This document shows positions 6,370 to 8,317 of a stretch of 8,317 bases of DNA, piece by piece. Position 1 is the first letter of the stretch; each line of letters begins with the position of its first letter. This stretch comes from Clostridia bacterium (GTDB taxonomy: Bacteria; Bacillota; Clostridia; Oscillospirales; CAG-272). The translations under genes and the position numbers were made by a program. The notes below the pieces were generated by a model. The model did not search any database. It saw only the letters and a program-made list of their open reading frames with translations, and was not told the origin of the DNA. The stretch covers positions 1-8,317 of the forward strand of contig JAFYBI010000057.1 of assembly GCA_017540285.1 (NCBI GenBank). Direction: 5' to 3'.

Positions 6370-7476
6370 ATGGACAGTGAAAAGAAAAATGACGTTCAGG
6401 GACTGATCGAGAAGGGCAAGTCCCAGGGCTCCCTTTCGTCGGACGACATCATGGAAGTGGTCGATCTATCGGGATACGACGTCGATCAGGTGGAAAAACT
6501 CTATGAGACCCTCGAATCGAGCGGGATCGAGGTCAGCTACAACCTCGACGGCGATTACGGAGACGAGGGGGACAGCGAGGAGACCGAGATCCCCGAGGAG
6601 GGAGAGGACATCGAGAAATACCTTGTCGACGAGGGCGTCTCGGTGGACGACCCCGTGCGGATGTACCTGAAGGACATCGGCCGCATCCCGCTCCTCACCA
6701 CCGAGCGCGAGACCTGGCTGGCCGAGCGGATCGCGGACGGCGACGAGGCGGCGAAGAACGAGCTCGTGGAGGCGAACCTGCGGCTCGTGGTGTCCATCGC
6801 GAAGAAGTACACCGGCAAGGGCATGTACTTCCTCGACCTGATTCAGGAGGGCAACCTCGGCCTCATCAAGGCCGTCGAGAAGTTCGACCATACGAAGGGC
6901 TACAAGTTCTCCACCTATGCGACGTGGTGGATCCGGCAGGCCATCACGCGCGCGATCGCCGATCAGGCCCGCACGATCCGCATCCCGGTCCACATGGTCG
7001 AGACGATCCACCGGGTGTCCCGCGCGTCCCGCCAGCTCCTGCAGGAATACGGACGCGAGCCCACCATCGACGAGATCGCGGCGAAGCTCGGCATGTCCGC
7101 CGACAAGGTCCGCGAGATCATGAAGGCGGCGCAGGATCCCGTGTCGCTCGAGACCCCGATCGGCGAGGAAGACGACAGCCACCTCGGCGACTTCATCCCC
7201 GACGAGAGCTCGCCCACCCCGGCGGAGGCGGTGTCCTACCAGCTTCTCCGCGAGCAGCTCAACAAGGTCCTGCACACCCTCACGCCCCGCGAGGAGATGG
7301 TCATCAAGCTCCGCTTCGGGCTGGACGACGGGCGGACGAGGACGCTGGAGGAAGTCGGGCGCGAATTCAACATCACACGCGAGCGCATCCGCCAGATCGA
7401 GGCGAAGGCGCTCAGGAAGCTGCGGCATCAGAGCCGCTCGAAGATCCTGAAGGGCTTCCTCAACGACATCAACTGA
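6370..7476 (+). CDS. rpoD: RNA polymerase primary sigma factor (RpoD/SigA)
   Basis: Group-1 sigma-70 factor that directs core RNA polymerase to housekeeping promoters. The 368 residues match the usual length in Bacillota. Region 1.1 is recognisable (LIEKGKSQGSLSSDDIMEVV at 12-31), followed by an acidic linker (about 60-92) and region 1.2 from DDPVRMYLKDIG at 93. Region 2 contains NLRLVVSIAKKY at 136-147 and the -10 reader KFSTYATWWIRQAITRAI at 179-196, with Gln190 and Thr193 at the positions equivalent to E. coli Q437 and T440. Region 3.0 His208 and Glu211 match residues that read the extended -10. Region 4 runs from LTPREEMVIKLRFGL at 304 to the end with the helix-turn-helix FNITRERIRQIEAKALRKLR (333-352). 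ATG 6370 has AGAGGT six bases upstream; an in-frame ATG at 6349 has none. It is followed after 25 nt by a paralogue. Confidence 0.95.
   Translation: MDSEKKNDVQGLIEKGKSQGSLSSDDIMEVVDLSGYDVDQVEKLYETLESSGIEVSYNLDGDYGDEGDSEETEIPEEGEDIEKYLVDEGVSVDDPVRMYLKDIGRIPLLTTERETWLAERIADGDEAAKNELVEANLRLVVSIAKKYTGKGMYFLDLIQEGNLGLIKAVEKFDHTKGYKFSTYATWWIRQAITRAIADQARTIRIPVHMVETIHRVSRASRQLLQEYGREPTIDEIAAKLGMSADKVREIMKAAQDPVSLETPIGEEDDSHLGDFIPDESSPTPAEAVSYQLLREQLNKVLHTLTPREEMVIKLRFGLDDGRTRTLEEVGREFNITRERIRQIEAKALRKLRHQSRSKILKGFLNDIN
6646..7149 (+). repeat. Paralogous coding repeat, copy 1 (sigma regions 1.2-3)
   Basis: This 504-bp stretch of rpoD matches 7814-8317 codon for codon without insertions or deletions. 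The closest part encodes the -10 recognition helix and region 3.0; for example, GCGACGTGGTGGATCCGGCA is identical in both copies. Confidence 0.85.
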
Positions 7477-7490
7477 CGAAACCGCATAAC

Positions 7491-7496
7491 GGAGGT
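7491..7496 (+). promoter_or_regulatory. Ribosome binding site of the second sigma gene
   Basis: GGAGGT lies five bases before ATG 7502. With only 25 nt between the two sigma genes there is no room for a separate full promoter in the gap, so the second gene is probably read from the same transcript. Confidence 0.8.
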
Positions 7497-7501
7497 ATAA
7501 C

Positions 7502-8317
7502 ATGCACCATACGAACGGTACGGATCCCGAAAAGACCATGGCACCGCAGGAAACAGACCTCTCGGAAGAAGAAAGAGACGAAAAAGAAGACAAGGAAGAC
7601 AAAATCGAGGAAGAACTTGCGAATTTCGGCAAGGAACCGGACTATGAGGCGATGGAGGAGGCGAGCATCGAGGAGCTTTACACCGGGAACCCGGACGAAC
7701 CCCTGGCCTCCATCCTGACGCCGGAGGAGCTCGAGGAGATCAACAGCGAGGTGGAACGCCTCGAAACCGCGGACGACATGGAAAAGGCGCTCGCACAGGA
7801 GGGCCTGCCCGTGGACGATCCCGTCCGGATGTACTTAAAGGAGATCGGCGCGATCCCGCTGCTTGACGCGGACCGGGAGACGGCGCTCGCGCGGCGCATG
7901 GTCGAGGGCGACGATCAGGCGAAGAACGACCTCGTGGAGGCCAACCTGCGCCTCGTCGTGTCCATCGCGAAGCGGTACGTCGGCAAGGGGATGTTCTTCC
8001 TCGATCTGATCCAGGAGGGCAACCTCGGCCTGATGAAGGCGGCGGAAAAGTTCGACTATTCGAAGGGATACAAGTTCTCCACCTACGCGACGTGGTGGAT
8101 CCGGCAGGCCATCAGCCGCGCCATCGCCGATCAGAGCCGCACGATCCGCATCCCCGTGCACATGGTCGAGACGATCCACAAGGTCTCCCGCAGCCAGCGC
8201 GAGCTGCTCCAGAAGTACGGACGCGAGGCGACGACCGAGGAGGTCGCGGCGGATATCGGCATGTCGCCGGAGAAGGTGCGGGAGATCATGAAGATCTCGC
8301 AGGATCCCGTGTCGCTC
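7502..8317 (+). CDS. rpoD: Second RpoD-family sigma factor, tandem paralogue, 3' end outside window
   Basis: An open frame of 272 codons reaches the right edge with no stop. From residue 105 it aligns without a gap to residues 93-260 of the preceding sigma factor, with 37 differences in 168 positions (about 78% identity, hand count). Regions 1.2, 2 and the start of 3 are complete, including KFSTYATWWIRQAISRAI at 191-208 and RIPVHMVETIH at 216-226. Gln202 is kept at the E. coli Q437 position, but Ser205 replaces Thr at the T440 position. The first 104 residues do not resemble the neighbour's region 1.1; they hold 36 acidic and 8 basic residues, densest at 21-40. Region 4, which reads the -35, lies beyond the window. 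It could be a second primary sigma or a group-2 alternative; intact motifs argue against a pseudogene. Confidence 0.9.
   Translation, partial: MHHTNGTDPEKTMAPQETDLSEEERDEKEDKEDKIEEELANFGKEPDYEAMEEASIEELYTGNPDEPLASILTPEELEEINSEVERLETADDMEKALAQEGLPVDDPVRMYLKEIGAIPLLDADRETALARRMVEGDDQAKNDLVEANLRLVVSIAKRYVGKGMFFLDLIQEGNLGLMKAAEKFDYSKGYKFSTYATWWIRQAISRAIADQSRTIRIPVHMVETIHKVSRSQRELLQKYGREATTEEVAADIGMSPEKVREIMKISQDPVSL
7814..8317 (+). repeat. Paralogous coding repeat, copy 2 (sigma regions 1.2-3)
   Basis: Partner of 6646-7149, in direct orientation, with starts 1168 bp apart. It continues to the window edge, so the true repeat is probably longer. Direct repeats of this size could recombine to delete or convert one copy. 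Confidence 0.85.

Noticed and set aside
6466..7632. Open frame of 388 codons on the minus strand opposite rpoD
   Set aside because: Antisense shadow of a complete sigma gene, with low-complexity Ser-rich and Val/Leu/Asp-rich content.
1..8317. Defence system, mobile element or CRISPR array
   Set aside because: Every long supported gene is a recognisable core gene; no repeat-spacer pattern, transposase, integrase or toxin-antitoxin pair was seen.

Overview
The window looks like a chromosomal housekeeping segment of a GC-rich member of the Bacillota, most likely class Clostridia. The case rests on strong AGGAGG-type ribosome binding sites, canonical TATAAT promoters in AT-rich gaps, and the order hflX, yigZ, dgt, dnaG, rpoD. 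A dgt-dnaG-rpoD run is, from general knowledge, a recurrent clostridial arrangement. Genus cannot be fixed from this sequence. I see no tRNA, rRNA, CRISPR array, transposase, integrase or phage gene.

Layout. Positions 1-659 (minus strand) hold the first 219 codons of nagA (GlcNAc-6-phosphate deacetylase), which runs off the left edge. Positions 660-1013 are a divergent intergenic region with a strong extended -10 promoter on each side, one for nagA and one for rpmE. rpmE (zinc-type ribosomal protein L31) is followed by a terminator-like hairpin that competes with an upstream hairpin, then hflX (ribosome-splitting GTPase), then yigZ (IMPACT family). Next come dgt (dNTP triphosphohydrolase), dnaG (primase) and rpoD (primary sigma factor). 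Last is a second, tandem RpoD-family sigma gene, open at the right edge: 272 codons with no stop.

How the genes fit together. rpmE, hflX and yigZ all act on or around the ribosome. dgt, dnaG and the sigma genes form a macromolecular-synthesis cluster (nucleotide pool, replication priming, transcription initiation). All genes from rpmE rightward are on the plus strand, and gaps are short (18-104 nt), so they may be co-transcribed, with possible internal control at 1245-1312, 2651-2686, 3426-3465 and 6337-6348.

The most notable observation is the tandem pair of primary-type sigma factors. They align without gaps over 168 residues at about 78% identity by hand count, but have unrelated N-termini. 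The second has a strongly acidic N-terminal extension and a Thr-to-Ser change at a promoter -10 contact position. Next in interest are the mutually exclusive hairpins between rpmE and hflX, and a hairpin that would mask the dgt ribosome binding site. I found no clear evidence for an undescribed multi-gene system; the rest is recognisable core metabolism.
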